From NCBI RefSeq assembly GCF_000967545.1, contig NZ_JXXV01000016.1, forward strand, positions 186,001-250,000: a stretch of 64,000 nt of DNA, read 5' to 3'. The position numbers were made by a program, and so were the translations under genes. This document shows, one piece after another, positions 48,203 through 57,528 of this stretch. The stretch comes from Vibrio galatheae (lineage in GTDB: Bacteria > Pseudomonadota > Gammaproteobacteria > Enterobacterales > Vibrionaceae). The first letter of the stretch is position 1. Every line of letters starts with the position of its first letter. A model generated the notes under the pieces. That model was not told where the DNA came from, did no database searches, and worked only from the letters and a program-made list of their open reading frames with translations.

Positions 48203-49396
48203 ATGAAAGATTCGCAAATTGTCATAGTAGACGACTCACCTGCTATTTTGCTTGTAATGAAGGGAATGATGTCAGAGTTGGGATATGAGAATGTGATTAC
48301 TTGCTCTAACCCTGCTGCCGCGTTATCCAATATTAGGCGCTCGCCAGAGAAGTATGGAGCCGTGTTTACGGATCTGAACATGCCTGATATGGACGGCATG
48401 ACATTGTTAAAAGAACTTGGCGAGATGGGCTATCGAGGTGGTGTTTGTATCATTTCGGATATGGAAAAGCGGGTGATCGAACTCGCCGCACACATCGCTC
48501 GTAAACATAAAGTCAATTTGATCGGCAATATTGCCAAGCCAGTCCATATCAATGAGCTTCAACGTACGCTCAAGAAAATTGAGCAAGTTAGCGAGCGCGA
48601 AACCCACAGTGTTGAAGTCTTGTCGCCAAGTGTTCTACGAAGCCATATGGAACAAGGACTTGTTGAACCTTATTACCAGCCAAAAGTTTGTATTCACAGT
48701 CGACGCGTTGCGGGTATAGAAGTGCTGGCTCGTATCGTTAAACCAGGACAGATTAATGCCATTGCTCCGGGGCAGTTTATTCCCACTGCGATTGAAAGTG
48801 GAATGCTCAATGAACTGACTCAACAACTATTAGGCAAAGTTCTTACGGATTTCCCCAAGTTACTTAAAGAATTTGGTAAGCAGGTCAAAGTGAGTCTCAA
48901 CTTGTCCCCATCTCAACTGACCGTTGACGGCTATACGCTCGATTTTATTGATACGATTGATCACCGCCAAATTGATAAGGAAAACATTACCTTAGAGATC
49001 ACGGAAGAGTGTGCGCTGGAAAACACCGAACAGTTGGAAACGATCAACCGCTTGCGAATGCGTGGTTTTGGTGTGTCGCTTGATGACTTTGGAACAGGAT
49101 TTACCAACTTGAACCAATTGCGAACTTTGCCATTTACTGAGGTCAAAATTGATCGCACACTGATTCATGACATTCATCAAGATCACTTCAATCAGGTCGT
49201 GGTGGATACGTTAGTTAATATTGCTGGGAAAATTGACGCATCACTTATCGCTGAAGGTATTGAAGACTATCAAGATTTAGAATATCTCAGCGAAACATAC
49301 AAAGATATGAAAGTTCAAGGTTACCTCATATGCAAACCAAAACCGCTAGACAGTTTGCTGTATTGGTATCACAGCTGGCTTTATAACGTTAAGTAA
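48203..49396 (+). CDS. Response regulator with EAL domain (cyclic-di-GMP phosphodiesterase)
   Basis: This 397-aa protein has an N-terminal receiver domain (residues 1-125; phosphorylation site D57, conserved S85 and K112). It is followed by an EAL domain (about 150-390). The EAL motif reads E173-V-L. The other metal and catalytic positions are kept: N233, E265, D294-D295, K315, E351 and Q372. It is therefore probably an active phosphodiesterase switched by phosphorylation. ATG 48203 starts the receiver directly. No kinase gene is adjacent. Confidence 0.9.
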   Translation: MKDSQIVIVDDSPAILLVMKGMMSELGYENVITCSNPAAALSNIRRSPEKYGAVFTDLNMPDMDGMTLLKELGEMGYRGGVCIISDMEKRVIELAAHIARKHKVNLIGNIAKPVHINELQRTLKKIEQVSERETHSVEVLSPSVLRSHMEQGLVEPYYQPKVCIHSRRVAGIEVLARIVKPGQINAIAPGQFIPTAIESGMLNELTQQLLGKVLTDFPKLLKEFGKQVKVSLNLSPSQLTVDGYTLDFIDTIDHRQIDKENITLEITEECALENTEQLETINRLRMRGFGVSLDDFGTGFTNLNQLRTLPFTEVKIDRTLIHDIHQDHFNQVVVDTLVNIAGKIDASLIAEGIEDYQDLEYLSETYKDMKVQGYLICKPKPLDSLLYWYHSWLYNVK

Positions 49397-49424
49397 AAAT
49401 GCCCCGACTGGATTAGCGGGGCAT
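49394..49424 (-). terminator. Terminator of aspS-like gene
   Basis: ATGCCCCG (49399-49406) pairs with CGGGGCAT (49417-49424). On the minus strand it is followed by TTTTTAC, so it best terminates the pilotin gene; it may also stop the EAL gene. Confidence 0.8.
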
Positions 49425-49441
49425 ATGTGCAAGGCTAAGCT

Positions 49442-49849
49442 CTAGCTATTTAAGTTCATACATCGCTGTTTAGTGATCAATTCATCGGCCATAAGTTGAC
49501 CGCGGCTATTACGCATTTTTATGCGATAGCTAATTCCCACGTCCAGGTTGTTTCTCGTCTCTGTCGCTTGGCAGTATGTTTGAATACTGTTGTTTAAGAC
49601 TTGAGCGGTTGGCTTTGCGCCTTTCGCGTCATCGTTATACACCATCATAATTTCAATCGTCGATCCTTTGGCGCTGGCACGCATGATGGATAGTGGCCCA
49701 GATTCGAGCGGCAACTCTGTTGAGAGTAAATTTGCTCGGCTTTGTGCAAGTAACTCCAGTTGTTTCTGGTTGTCAGTAGACGTTGAGGCACAACCGACTG
49801 CCAATGCAGCAAAGAGAACAACGGCGGTGGCTTTGAGCAAATGGGGCAT
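49442..49849 (-). CDS. aspS: AspS/GspS-like type II secretion pilotin lipoprotein
   Basis: This 135-aa lipoprotein has signal MPHLLKATAVVLFAALAVG-C20. The mature part matches my recollection of the Vibrio AspS pilotin family ('GPLSIMRASAKGSTIEIMMVYND'), with C93 and C130 placed to form a disulfide. Pilotins carry the GspD secretin subunits to the outer membrane. It lies next to yciI and apart from any gsp operon, as pilotins often do. Assignment is from family pattern and not from alignment. Confidence 0.7.
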   Translation of the reverse strand: MPHLLKATAVVLFAALAVGCASTSTDNQKQLELLAQSRANLLSTELPLESGPLSIMRASAKGSTIEIMMVYNDDAKGAKPTAQVLNNSIQTYCQATETRNNLDVGISYRIKMRNSRGQLMADELITKQRCMNLNS

Positions 49850-49851
49850 CG

Positions 49852-50148
49852 TTAGAACACTTTCTTAAAGGGTTTGACGATGACTTTTTCGTAAACGCCC
49901 GCCTCAATATATGGATCGGCATCTGCCCATGCGTGTGCTTGCTGCAATGAATCAAACTCAGCAATCACCGTTGAACCTGTAAAGCCTGCTTCACCTGGAT
50001 TATCAGAATCGATCGCAGGCATAGGACCTGCTGTTAACAGACGGCCTTCATCTTGCAGAGCTTGCAAGCGCTCAAGGTGGGCAGGGCGCACGCTTAGACG
50101 TTTTTCCAGAGAGTTTTCTACATCTTGTGAGAAGATGACGTACCACAT
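49852..50148 (-). CDS. yciI: YciI family protein
   Basis: This 98-aa protein has the ferredoxin-like fold of the YciI/YCII family ('[20 protein letters not shown]', '[22 protein letters not shown]', '[23 protein letters not shown]'). It keeps the His/Asp pair proposed as active site (RPAHLERL and ADADPY). Biochemical role is unknown in most cases. It is followed 2 bases later by the aspS-like gene on the same strand. Confidence 0.93.
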   Translation of the reverse strand: MWYVIFSQDVENSLEKRLSVRPAHLERLQALQDEGRLLTAGPMPAIDSDNPGEAGFTGSTVIAEFDSLQQAHAWADADPYIEAGVYEKVIVKPFKKVF

Positions 50149-50245
50149 GGTCTGATATCCTTATTTGCAGAGTATAATTACAGACGATCACTCTACCTTA
50201 ACTGGCTTATTTTAAAAGCCTTAATAGCGAATATTTCGTAAACCA

Positions 50246-50644
50246 CTAAGCAGCTTGAACAGGACGAGGTTTCCCTTCTCCATCAATCGCCACATAGTTA
50301 AACGTGGCATCGCAAACCATAAAGCGATCTTGTAAACCATCTTCTTTAACGGGTTTGACCCAAACTTCAAGATCGATGCTCATTGATGTACGCCCAATTT
50401 TGGTACACTCGCCGTAGCAGCAAACAACATCACCAACACGCACTGGCTTTTTAAAGGTGATACTCGATACGGACACAGTAACAATACGGCCAGAAGAGAT
50501 TTCTTTGGCTAGAATACCTCCCGCCAAATCGAGTTGTGACATGATCCAACCACCAAAGATATCGCCGTTGGCATTAGTGTCGGCGGGCATGGCAAGGGTT
50601 CTGAGTAGAAGTTGTCCTTTCGGCGCAGTTTTTTCATTGCTCAT
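50246..50644 (-). CDS. yciA: Acyl-CoA thioester hydrolase YciA
   Basis: This 132-aa hotdog-fold thioesterase hydrolyses a broad range of acyl-CoAs. The conserved 'RTLAMPADTNANGDIFGGWIMSQLDLAGGILA' contains the catalytic Asp and the dimer helix. I begin at 50644 (MSNEKTAPKG), the usual N-terminus. It lies in the yciI-yciA-yciB neighbourhood common in Gammaproteobacteria. Confidence 0.95.
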   Translation of the reverse strand: MSNEKTAPKGQLLLRTLAMPADTNANGDIFGGWIMSQLDLAGGILAKEISSGRIVTVSVSSITFKKPVRVGDVVCCYGECTKIGRTSMSIDLEVWVKPVKEDGLQDRFMVCDATFNYVAIDGEGKPRPVQAA

Positions 50645-50668
50645 GATAACATCCAATACAAACCAAAC

Positions 50669-50689
50669 AGCGGCCAAGATGGCCGCTGT
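50669..50689 (-). terminator. Hairpin between yciB and yciA
   Basis: A strong 8-bp GC-rich stem (CAGCGGCC / GGCCGCTG) with 5-base loop lies between the two minus-strand genes. On that strand it is followed by TTTGGTTTG, a weak T tract, so it may only partly terminate yciB. Confidence 0.6.
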
Positions 50690-50718
50690 AAAAATTCAAT
50701 TGTAACAAAACTATCAAC

Positions 50719-51270
50719 TTATTCGCTAGACTTAGCCTCGGCATCTTCTTTCGCCATATGTTGATAGATGTAAACACCAGTAATTAGAGTAAAGCCTAGT
50801 GTAGCGGCGAGTAGGCCGAACACTTTGAAATTCACCCAGACGTCCAATGGCAGCGAAAATGCGACGTAAATGTTTAAACCAGCACACACCAAGAAAAACG
50901 CCACCCAAGCCCATGTGACTCTAGCCCAAATTAATTCGGGAAGGGTAATTTCTTTACCTAACATGCCTTTAATCGCGGATTTGCCAATAACATGGCTCAC
51001 GGTCAAACCAATAGCAAAAATTAGGTAAACGAGGGTGACTTTCCACTTAATGAAATTGTCATCGTGGAGAAAAATAGTCATACCCCCGAAAATAGCGACC
51101 ATTAGGAAAGTGATAACCTGCATCTTCTCCACTTTCTTGAACATCAGATAAGTGATGATGATTTGAACGGCTGTTGCGGCAATTAATGCCCCCGTCGCAA
51201 CGTAAATGTCCTGCATCTTATACAGGACAAAGAAGATAATCAGTGGGATAAAGTCGAGAAGTTGTTTCAT
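50719..51270 (-). CDS. yciB: Inner membrane septation protein YciB (IspZ/IspA)
   Basis: This 183-aa integral membrane protein has about five transmembrane helices and the hallmark '[30 protein letters not shown]' N-terminus. YciB influences cell division and envelope integrity; the molecular activity is unclear. The C-terminus is a short charged cytoplasmic tail. Confidence 0.95.
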   Translation of the reverse strand: MKQLLDFIPLIIFFVLYKMQDIYVATGALIAATAVQIIITYLMFKKVEKMQVITFLMVAIFGGMTIFLHDDNFIKWKVTLVYLIFAIGLTVSHVIGKSAIKGMLGKEITLPELIWARVTWAWVAFFLVCAGLNIYVAFSLPLDVWVNFKVFGLLAATLGFTLITGVYIYQHMAKEDAEAKSSE

Positions 51271-51375
51271 TGAATCATTCTAGTTCAGTCTCATTGAACT
51301 CATTCTAACCAAATTGTCGCCATTGGACAAAGCGGCTAGCAACAAGATTGCTCAATAAGTTTTCCTAACAAAACG

Positions 51376-51603
51376 TTAACGCGTTAAGAGTCGCTTGTAG
51401 TCTTCTAAGTAGCCTTCACTGCGCAAGTTGTCGATCGCGAATTGAAGCTCCTCATCGCTCATCGAAAAGCAACTCGATTTTCCAGTCATTCCATTCAAAT
51501 ATTCGTGGTATTCCAATTCGGTGAAATGCCCGATTCGATCGACCAGTAAACATTTTATTCCCTGATGAATAAGTCGATAGTATGTGTGACGTTGTACTTC
51601 CAT
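51376..51603 (-). CDS. Small hypothetical protein
   Basis: This 75-aa protein is predicted to be helical ('TYYRLIHQGIKCLLVDRIGHFTELEYHEYLNGM', 'MSDEELQFAIDNLRSEGYLEDYKRLL'). A ribosome binding site AGGAGCAGGA precedes the ATG on the minus strand. I do not recognise a named family. It lies alone between yciB and luxN. Confidence 0.72.
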   Translation of the reverse strand: MEVQRHTYYRLIHQGIKCLLVDRIGHFTELEYHEYLNGMTGKSSCFSMSDEELQFAIDNLRSEGYLEDYKRLLTR

Positions 51604-51824
51604 ATCCTGCTCCTAACACCCAACAGACGGGAAATTGCCGTTTGCTTCACCATGTTGGAAAAGTAAGCATATTCAATGCCAGCAATATAGGAGCGACACT
51701 AATCTAAAATAAGATTTAAAAACAATGAATTAAATTTGCCGTCACCTAAAATACTGACGGAACTGCAATCTGAGTGTCAAAATAGGAACGAGGTTGCCAA
51801 TCAGTAACCAGCAACCATTCTTGA

Positions 51825-54350
51825 TTAAGGCGTTGCTGATTGGTTTAGCGTCGATTGCAAAATTGTGTTCAGAGCTTCCTTGGTCGTGGGCTTAGTTAAA
51901 CGACCATCCATGAGTTCACTCATACGCAGTAAGTCTCGTTCTCCTGACTCTCCGGACAAAGCGATAATTGGTATGCTTGGGTAGGAATGCTTGATGATGC
52001 TAGCTGCCTCATAACCGTTCATCACTGGCATTTGGATATCCATAAAAACCAAATCAATCGGGTTGCTGTGGATGATCTCAATAGCTACTTTACCGTTATT
52101 GGCTAATATGACGCCGTATCCCAGTTGTTCAAGATAGAGTTTGACGAGAGTGCGCTGAATCTCTTTATCGTCGACAACCAAGATCATATGGGACGGTGCG
52201 ACATCAAGGTTCAGCTTTGTTGTTTGTTCAGCAGCAGGTTCGATAGGCAGCGACGTTTTCTTCTCTGGTGCTGCGAGTGGCTTAGCAACCTGATCAACGG
52301 CAATATTCGTCGCCGGAAAAGTAAGCTTAAATTCCGTGTATTGATTTAGCTCTGAATGACAACTGATTGAACCACCAAATGACGCCATCACTCGCTGGCA
52401 ATAACCTAGCCCTAAACCACTACCGCCACTTTTGTTGTGACTGAAGAAGTCATCAAAGATACGTGCGAGCAAATTTTCGGGAATGCCCGGCCCTGTGTCG
52501 CGGAACCAGAGGTAATTCTCGTACTGACCTTTTTCTGTGCGGATTTGAATTTGGCTCTCCGGATAAGAGTCAAAATAATAGATAGCATTACGTAGTAAAT
52601 TAAATAGAACAAAGTTAAACAAGGTGTCGTTGATTTTCACTACAAAGTTTTGTTCGATATCCAGTTTAATTCGTTGGCGATGTGTTTGGTGCTCGAAACC
52701 GTACAATTCAACCGTGGACTGAACAGCGCTGACAATCGATGTTGGTTCTGCTGGCTCTAATGCTAGGGATGAGTGGTTCACTTCTCTCAGGATAATGTCA
52801 ATGAGCTGTTTGCCTCGATTGACGGCCTGCTTACCTTTGTTGGCATGATTCTGCAACGCTTGATTTGTAGGATCTGTCGCGATCAACTGATTGATATATT
52901 CAAATTCGAGTTGGGCTTGCGCCAATGGGTTACGCATCTCATGAGCAATAGAATTTGCTAGGGCTTGCGATTGTTTGATTTTAAGATCGGCATTGATATA
53001 GCCTTGCGCTTTTTTTAGCACGTCTTGCAGTGCTTGGATTTCCTCGCCAAAAAACAAGCGACCATTGTGCTTTTTACGCGCTATTAAGAGATGCGACACT
53101 TTATTTGTATGGTCAAAAATAGGCAGCACCATCGCGATATTGTTGGTATCCATTTGACGATAGAGTCTACGCAGTGACAATCGCTCCTTTTGACTTTTCA
53201 ACTGAGGAATTGAGTCCTCAATCTCCTCTAACACAAGGACACTGTTGGTGTTGTTTAAATGTTTAGTGTACAACGGTTCGTCTTGAATATTGGAAACGAG
53301 CTGAATCGAATCATGGCTTACGCCAAGTATATCGGCGACTTGACGCAGTGGTTCATCAACCGATGTTTGGAAGTCATCCGCAAGGTGATAGATCTTTCTT
53401 TGCGGCGAAACGGCATCATTAAATATAAGCTTGCTCGCCAGTTGTTCGACATGTTTCTGGAGCCATTTCCAGCTTATTCCAGTAAACAGACTCGCCAATA
53501 AAATAGCGGTCAGAATGTTTTGCGTATCCGTTGCTTTGATAACAAATAGCAGAGGCAATGTGATAGCTACAACGGACAAAGATAAGGTCATTAGGCGGTA
53601 TATGATGTGGCGACTGCTATAAAAACGCGATGTTACCAACGCATAACCCATGAGCATCATTTCAGAAATAGACAATGCGGGTGGTAACCAAGCCATTGAA
53701 AAATCGTCATATATCATTGGAATAACGACATGTATTGCTAGGGTCGAACTCATAAATACGCTAATACCAAACAGCATATAAAGTGATTTGATATGTTGCA
53801 GGGGTTTAGCGTTGCGTGAATACTGAATCACACACCTAAATGAGAGCAAGATGACGCAAAGTACGACCATAAAGAAATAAGAAGTCGATTCGCCAAACTG
53901 AATGACAAAATCACCAGCTTGTTGTATCGATATGCCTTGGATCATCTTGTAATTAGTTAGATTGGCTAGCACCACCGCGCTTGAAACGATGGCGAGCAAC
54001 CCTGCTTCAATCTTGAATGTCTTCGATTTGGCTAGTAGTAAGCACACTAGATAAGCGCACGCGAAGGCAGAGTATGAGAGCAGGTTCGCCACCAAAGCGG
54101 CGATGATGGCGGGTTGTTCACCAAGCATCACTAATAGTGGAGAATAGAAATAGGCGTTACTTAGTATCCATCCCAGAATAGACAGTGAATAACATAGGTA
54201 GGGCAACTTAATGGCATTGAGCCGTGTGCCCGTTATCTGTTTCGTTGACTTAAGAAAGTAGATGTTCCATTGAAGAACGACTAGCGATACCAATGAAAGC
54301 AAAATAAATACAGGGTGCAACTGCAGATTATTTAAGGAATCAAGCATCAT
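51825..54350 (-). CDS. luxN: Quorum-sensing hybrid histidine kinase LuxN
   Basis: LuxN (841 aa) is the membrane receptor for the acyl-homoserine lactone made by LuxM; it acts as kinase or phosphatase on LuxU and LuxO. Nine or so transmembrane helices span residues 12-300. The H-box 'SIAHEMRNPLAQ' has H470, the N-box is near N588, and the G-boxes are DTGPGIP and GGSGLGLG (642-649). The receiver domain starts near 722, with phosphoacceptor D771 in DLVFMDIQMP. These positions match Vibrio harveyi LuxN (849 aa). It overlaps luxM by 11 bases; ATG 54347 is an equally good start by ribosome binding site spacing. Confidence 0.93.
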   Translation of the reverse strand: MMLDSLNNLQLHPVFILLSLVSLVVLQWNIYFLKSTKQITGTRLNAIKLPYLCYSLSILGWILSNAYFYSPLLVMLGEQPAIIAALVANLLSYSAFACAYLVCLLLAKSKTFKIEAGLLAIVSSAVVLANLTNYKMIQGISIQQAGDFVIQFGESTSYFFMVVLCVILLSFRCVIQYSRNAKPLQHIKSLYMLFGISVFMSSTLAIHVVIPMIYDDFSMAWLPPALSISEMMLMGYALVTSRFYSSRHIIYRLMTLSLSVVAITLPLLFVIKATDTQNILTAILLASLFTGISWKWLQKHVEQLASKLIFNDAVSPQRKIYHLADDFQTSVDEPLRQVADILGVSHDSIQLVSNIQDEPLYTKHLNNTNSVLVLEEIEDSIPQLKSQKERLSLRRLYRQMDTNNIAMVLPIFDHTNKVSHLLIARKKHNGRLFFGEEIQALQDVLKKAQGYINADLKIKQSQALANSIAHEMRNPLAQAQLEFEYINQLIATDPTNQALQNHANKGKQAVNRGKQLIDIILREVNHSSLALEPAEPTSIVSAVQSTVELYGFEHQTHRQRIKLDIEQNFVVKINDTLFNFVLFNLLRNAIYYFDSYPESQIQIRTEKGQYENYLWFRDTGPGIPENLLARIFDDFFSHNKSGGSGLGLGYCQRVMASFGGSISCHSELNQYTEFKLTFPATNIAVDQVAKPLAAPEKKTSLPIEPAAEQTTKLNLDVAPSHMILVVDDKEIQRTLVKLYLEQLGYGVILANNGKVAIEIIHSNPIDLVFMDIQMPVMNGYEAASIIKHSYPSIPIIALSGESGERDLLRMSELMDGRLTKPTTKEALNTILQSTLNQSATP

Positions 54351-55533
54351 TTACCTCATTGTTGCACACTTTATTTCTCACCATTTGCTTATACTGTCGA
54401 AAATCGATGGAAGAGTATTGGAAGTTAAACTCTTCTATAAGCCACATTCCTCGATATGTGGGATTCGAGCCAGGTTCGATAGCATAACAACCCGTATCTA
54501 TGTAGGCATCACTCCCCAGTTGGGCGTAAAAGTTCAGCAACCATGGGTTATCTATAATCGTATAGGCGCAGCGATATCCCGCCTGTTTCAGACAATTAGC
54601 CATCGCTTTTTGCGCCAAATAGAGCAAGTAAAGACGCTGCATTTTCTGCCCAGCGGTGGTTAAGCGTAGAATCTCACACAATGACGTTTCATCATTGATG
54701 CTGCTAATACACTGGTTGTCAAAGCTTTGTAGCGTTTTGGCTTGCGCTGATAGCGAGGTAAAAGCACCAGTGTTAGTTAACTTTTTCACTGTCAGCTCAT
54801 TGAAAAGGCAGTGCCAATTATTGTGCTGGAAAAATTCGCTATGACTTAGCCATTGCTTATATCTGCTGCCACAGGTAATCATCGCGCTTGACGCCAAGCA
54901 TGGATACTTAGCCTCATTTGGATTGTGGAGGAGGATAAAGTGGCAGCCTTGCGCAGAGAGATCCAGCAGTGGTAGTAGTTCGTACCAACCTTGCTCTAGA
55001 ACAAATAGGTCAATATTGGCTAAACAGACCGCGTCACGTAGGCTAAACAGCCCTTCTTTGTGGGGTGAATAAACCTGTAGGGAAGAGCATTTGATATCTT
55101 CAACTAACAAGCCTTGGTATTCATCATCGATGAACGTCATGCCTGGCGTAAAGTTGGCGGCACTTGAGCGACGTTGAATGATAGTATCAAGCTCAATATA
55201 CGCCCACATTCTAGATATTGAATCGAAGTGCTTAAGTGCGACTTGTTCTAGTACTTCATTGAGACGTTTTGGTGCGCAACTGGTCGCTGTCCCGCCGCGT
55301 TGCACTAAACTTTTGTACTCGGGTGTGTTGTAAATAGTCCGCAAATTAGATTGTGCTAACTCTGGTCTTAATCCAATTGCCATTTGACGTCTTTTGTTCA
55401 CCAGCGAGTGGAACAAGTCTCGATAATGGTATACAGAGTTAGGATCAGTGAGGCTGAGAAATAGTTTATTTCGCTCAGCATCGGTTAAGACATCTTGTGC
55501 TAAACAAGCTGTGAGTTTGGAAAATAGGGTCAT
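54340..55533 (-). CDS. luxM: Acyl-homoserine-lactone synthase LuxM
   Basis: LuxM (397 aa) makes the autoinducer AI-1, a short 3-hydroxyacyl homoserine lactone in the harveyi group, from SAM and an acyl donor. It belongs to the LuxM/AinS/VanM family, which is unrelated to LuxI. Its length agrees with LuxM, and blocks such as 'RGGTATSCAPKRLNEVLEQVALKHFDSISRMWAYIELD' are typical. The stop lies 11 bases inside luxN, coupling signal synthase and receptor. Acyl-chain identity cannot be read from sequence. Confidence 0.92.
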   Translation of the reverse strand: MTLFSKLTACLAQDVLTDAERNKLFLSLTDPNSVYHYRDLFHSLVNKRRQMAIGLRPELAQSNLRTIYNTPEYKSLVQRGGTATSCAPKRLNEVLEQVALKHFDSISRMWAYIELDTIIQRRSSAANFTPGMTFIDDEYQGLLVEDIKCSSLQVYSPHKEGLFSLRDAVCLANIDLFVLEQGWYELLPLLDLSAQGCHFILLHNPNEAKYPCLASSAMITCGSRYKQWLSHSEFFQHNNWHCLFNELTVKKLTNTGAFTSLSAQAKTLQSFDNQCISSINDETSLCEILRLTTAGQKMQRLYLLYLAQKAMANCLKQAGYRCAYTIIDNPWLLNFYAQLGSDAYIDTGCYAIEPGSNPTYRGMWLIEEFNFQYSSIDFRQYKQMVRNKVCNNEVNDA

Positions 55534-56094
55534 ATGCCATAGCCAACGTTTTTATCATTATTTAGATGCATAGCACTGTTTGTGCCTTGCTTTATTTATA
55601 AATCTGACTTGATTATGTAGAACGCCAATCTTCTATGCAATACATCTAATATGATATTTGTAGCCCGATCTCACTAAATATCAGTCATGATAATCAGTGA
55701 GTGCGGAGTTGGTTGTTGGTCGTAGTGAAATTTGGGCTGGTGGCGGATCTAGCGCTTGCAAGGTGGCTCGAAAGGATTTCTTATTTACATCAAAACCTTA
55801 ATTGATGTTTTTCCTGTTTTTGGATTAATAATCTGATAAGAATGTCAGTATCATTAAAATATTCTGGTTGTGTTTGGATTTTAGCGCCGATTATTGGTAT
55901 AAATTCTAAGTCTAAAGCTTTCTATGTTGTTGTTTTTTAGACTGAATTGGACTCATTATAGAAAAAAGTTGGCGAAAATCATGAGCTTGGCATACACTTC
56001 CAGAGTAAAGCCGATATGTTGTTGATTGGCTTGGTGAAATGTTTTGGTGCTGCCTTGGGGCGGCAATGTTTAACACAGCTTTGAGGAAAGTTTT
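55534..56094. other. Intergenic region between luxM and ihfA
   Basis: These 561 bases contain the divergent promoters. Two sequences resemble half sites of the LuxR/HapR/OpaR-type master regulator (consensus half TTATTGATAAA): TTTATCATTAT at 55551-55561 and TTATTTATAAAT at 55592-55603. No gene is supported; plus-strand frames near 55910-56090 contain stops, and no pheT remnant was recognised. Confidence 0.5.
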
Positions 56095-56388
56095 ATGGCG
56101 CTCACAAAGGCCGATTTGGCTGAGAACCTGTTTGAAAAGCTCGGATACAGTAAACGGGACGCCAAGGAAACGGTTGAGGCGTTTTTCGAAGAGATTCGTA
56201 AGGCACTGGAAAGTGGCGAACAGGTAAAACTGTCTGGATTCGGTAATTTTGATCTTCGTGATAAAAATGAACGTCCAGGTCGCAACCCCAAGACAGGTGA
56301 AGACATTCCAATCAGTGCACGTCGAGTAGTGACCTTCCGCCCGGGGCAAAAACTAAAAGCCCGCGTTGAAAATATTAAGGTTGACTAA
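56095..56388 (+). CDS. ihfA: Integration host factor subunit alpha
   Basis: IhfA (97 aa) forms the IHF heterodimer that bends DNA at specific sites. The sequence '[39 protein letters not shown]' and the DNA-binding arm with '[26 protein letters not shown]' match IHF alpha, including the intercalating Pro in 'RNPKTG'. GAGGAAAG precedes the ATG. In most Gammaproteobacteria ihfA follows pheT; here it follows a luxM intergenic region instead. Confidence 0.97.
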   Translation: MALTKADLAENLFEKLGYSKRDAKETVEAFFEEIRKALESGEQVKLSGFGNFDLRDKNERPGRNPKTGEDIPISARRVVTFRPGQKLKARVENIKVD

Positions 56389-56448
56389 CGTCTCACGAGC
56401 CTAAGATAAACACTCAGGGGCTAGGTAAATACCCAGAATTCCCCAATG

Positions 56449-56481
56449 AAAAACACCCCAGCCAAGGCTAGGGTGTTTTTG
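56449..56481 (+). terminator. Terminator of ihfA
   Basis: AAAAACACCC and GGGTGTTTTT form a 10-bp stem, with an internal AGCC/GGCT extension. T and A runs on both sides could stop the convergent yciU as well. Confidence 0.95.
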
Positions 56482-56505
56482 TATATGCGTGATGAAAACA
56501 ACCGC

Positions 56506-56826
56506 TTAGTCGCGCTTCCACAACGCATGACAGAACTTATGCTCAGGATCTCGGCTGATCAATAAACGTGCGAAAACATCATCTAAGACATCGTCATCTT
56601 CGTTAACTAGACCAATACGGACTTCTGCATAAACTTCTTTGTCTACATCGAAGCCAACATGTTCAACCCAGTCATCACCTGTTTCTACAAGCTCTGCAGC
56701 ACCACGTTCATCAAATTGCGCGGTGAATAGAATTACGTCTGCTGGCTCTAAGTTGTCAGGTGCCATTTCCAAGAAGATGTCGTACGCAGTATCGATTGCG
56801 TCATCGTAAGAGATTAAATCCGCCAT
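56506..56826 (-). CDS. yciU: dsDNA-mimic protein YciU (HI1450 family)
   Basis: This 106-aa, very acidic protein of the HI1450/UPF0263 family mimics the charge of double-stranded DNA and is thought to bind basic DNA-binding proteins such as HU. Typical blocks are 'DAIDTAYDIFLEMAPDNLEPADVILFTAQFDERGAAE' and 'EVYAEVRIGLVNEDDDVLDDVFARLLISRD'. It starts one base after the efpL stop, suggesting one transcript. Confidence 0.93.
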   Translation of the reverse strand: MADLISYDDAIDTAYDIFLEMAPDNLEPADVILFTAQFDERGAAELVETGDDWVEHVGFDVDKEVYAEVRIGLVNEDDDVLDDVFARLLISRDPEHKFCHALWKRD

Positions 56827-56827
56827 C

Positions 56828-57394
56828 TTAAGCGCGGCTCATGTACTTACGTTCAGTCGTGTTGATCACGATGCGGTCACCTGTTGCGATGTACTCAGGT
56901 ACTTGTACAGTCAAGCCAGTAGAAAAACGAGCTGGTTTAGTACGAGCTGACGCTGACGCGCCCTTGATTGACGGGTCTGTTTCTTCGATGACAAGCTCAA
57001 CAGACGCCGGTAATTCTAGGCCTACCGCGTTACCGTTGACCAAAATGACGTGAAGGCCTTGGATCTCTTCCGTAATAAACTGAAGTTCATCGGCAATGTC
57101 ATCTTGTTTGAATGTGTACTGAGTGTAATCTTCATTGTCCATAAAGATATACTCATCGCCATCTACGTATGAGAATGAAGAAGCGCGCTTAAACATATCA
57201 ACGGTTTCAAGCACGTCGTCAGATTTGTAGCGTTCATCAACGCGAGCACCTGTCGTTAGGTCAGTACAACGTAGCTTGTAGATCTTAGCGCCGCCACGGC
57301 CACCAGGAGTCGTTACTTCGATGTCTTTGATTAATAATGTTTTACCGTTAGATTCGATAGCAAAACCTTTTTTAAGCTCACTCGCCTTTGGCAT
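56828..57394 (-). CDS. yeiP: Elongation factor P-like protein EfpL (YeiP)
   Basis: This 188-aa EF-P paralogue relieves ribosome stalling at polyproline-type motifs. N-terminal KOW and two OB domains are present. The loop that carries the modified Lys in EF-P reads TTPGGRGGAK with R33, as in the YeiP/EfpL branch, so no lysylation by EpmA is expected. I use the start at 57394 (MPKASELKKG). It is divergent from the nucleotidyltransferase gene. Confidence 0.95.
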   Translation of the reverse strand: MPKASELKKGFAIESNGKTLLIKDIEVTTPGGRGGAKIYKLRCTDLTTGARVDERYKSDDVLETVDMFKRASSFSYVDGDEYIFMDNEDYTQYTFKQDDIADELQFITEEIQGLHVILVNGNAVGLELPASVELVIEETDPSIKGASASARTKPARFSTGLTVQVPEYIATGDRIVINTTERKYMSRA

Positions 57395-57528
57395 GAACAA
57401 TTTCCTTCGTATGTTAGGTATTAGCGCGATTATATACCGAGTCACTAGTTGAAGGAATATCTTGATTGATCCTCTTTGGTGAGCGAACATTAACGAATTC
57501 AGTTCGATTATTTTGTGTTATCAATCAA

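Noticed and set aside
55912..56349. Long minus-strand open frame across ihfA
   Set aside because: It is the antisense of ihfA, whose identity is certain, with unrecognisable protein sequence.
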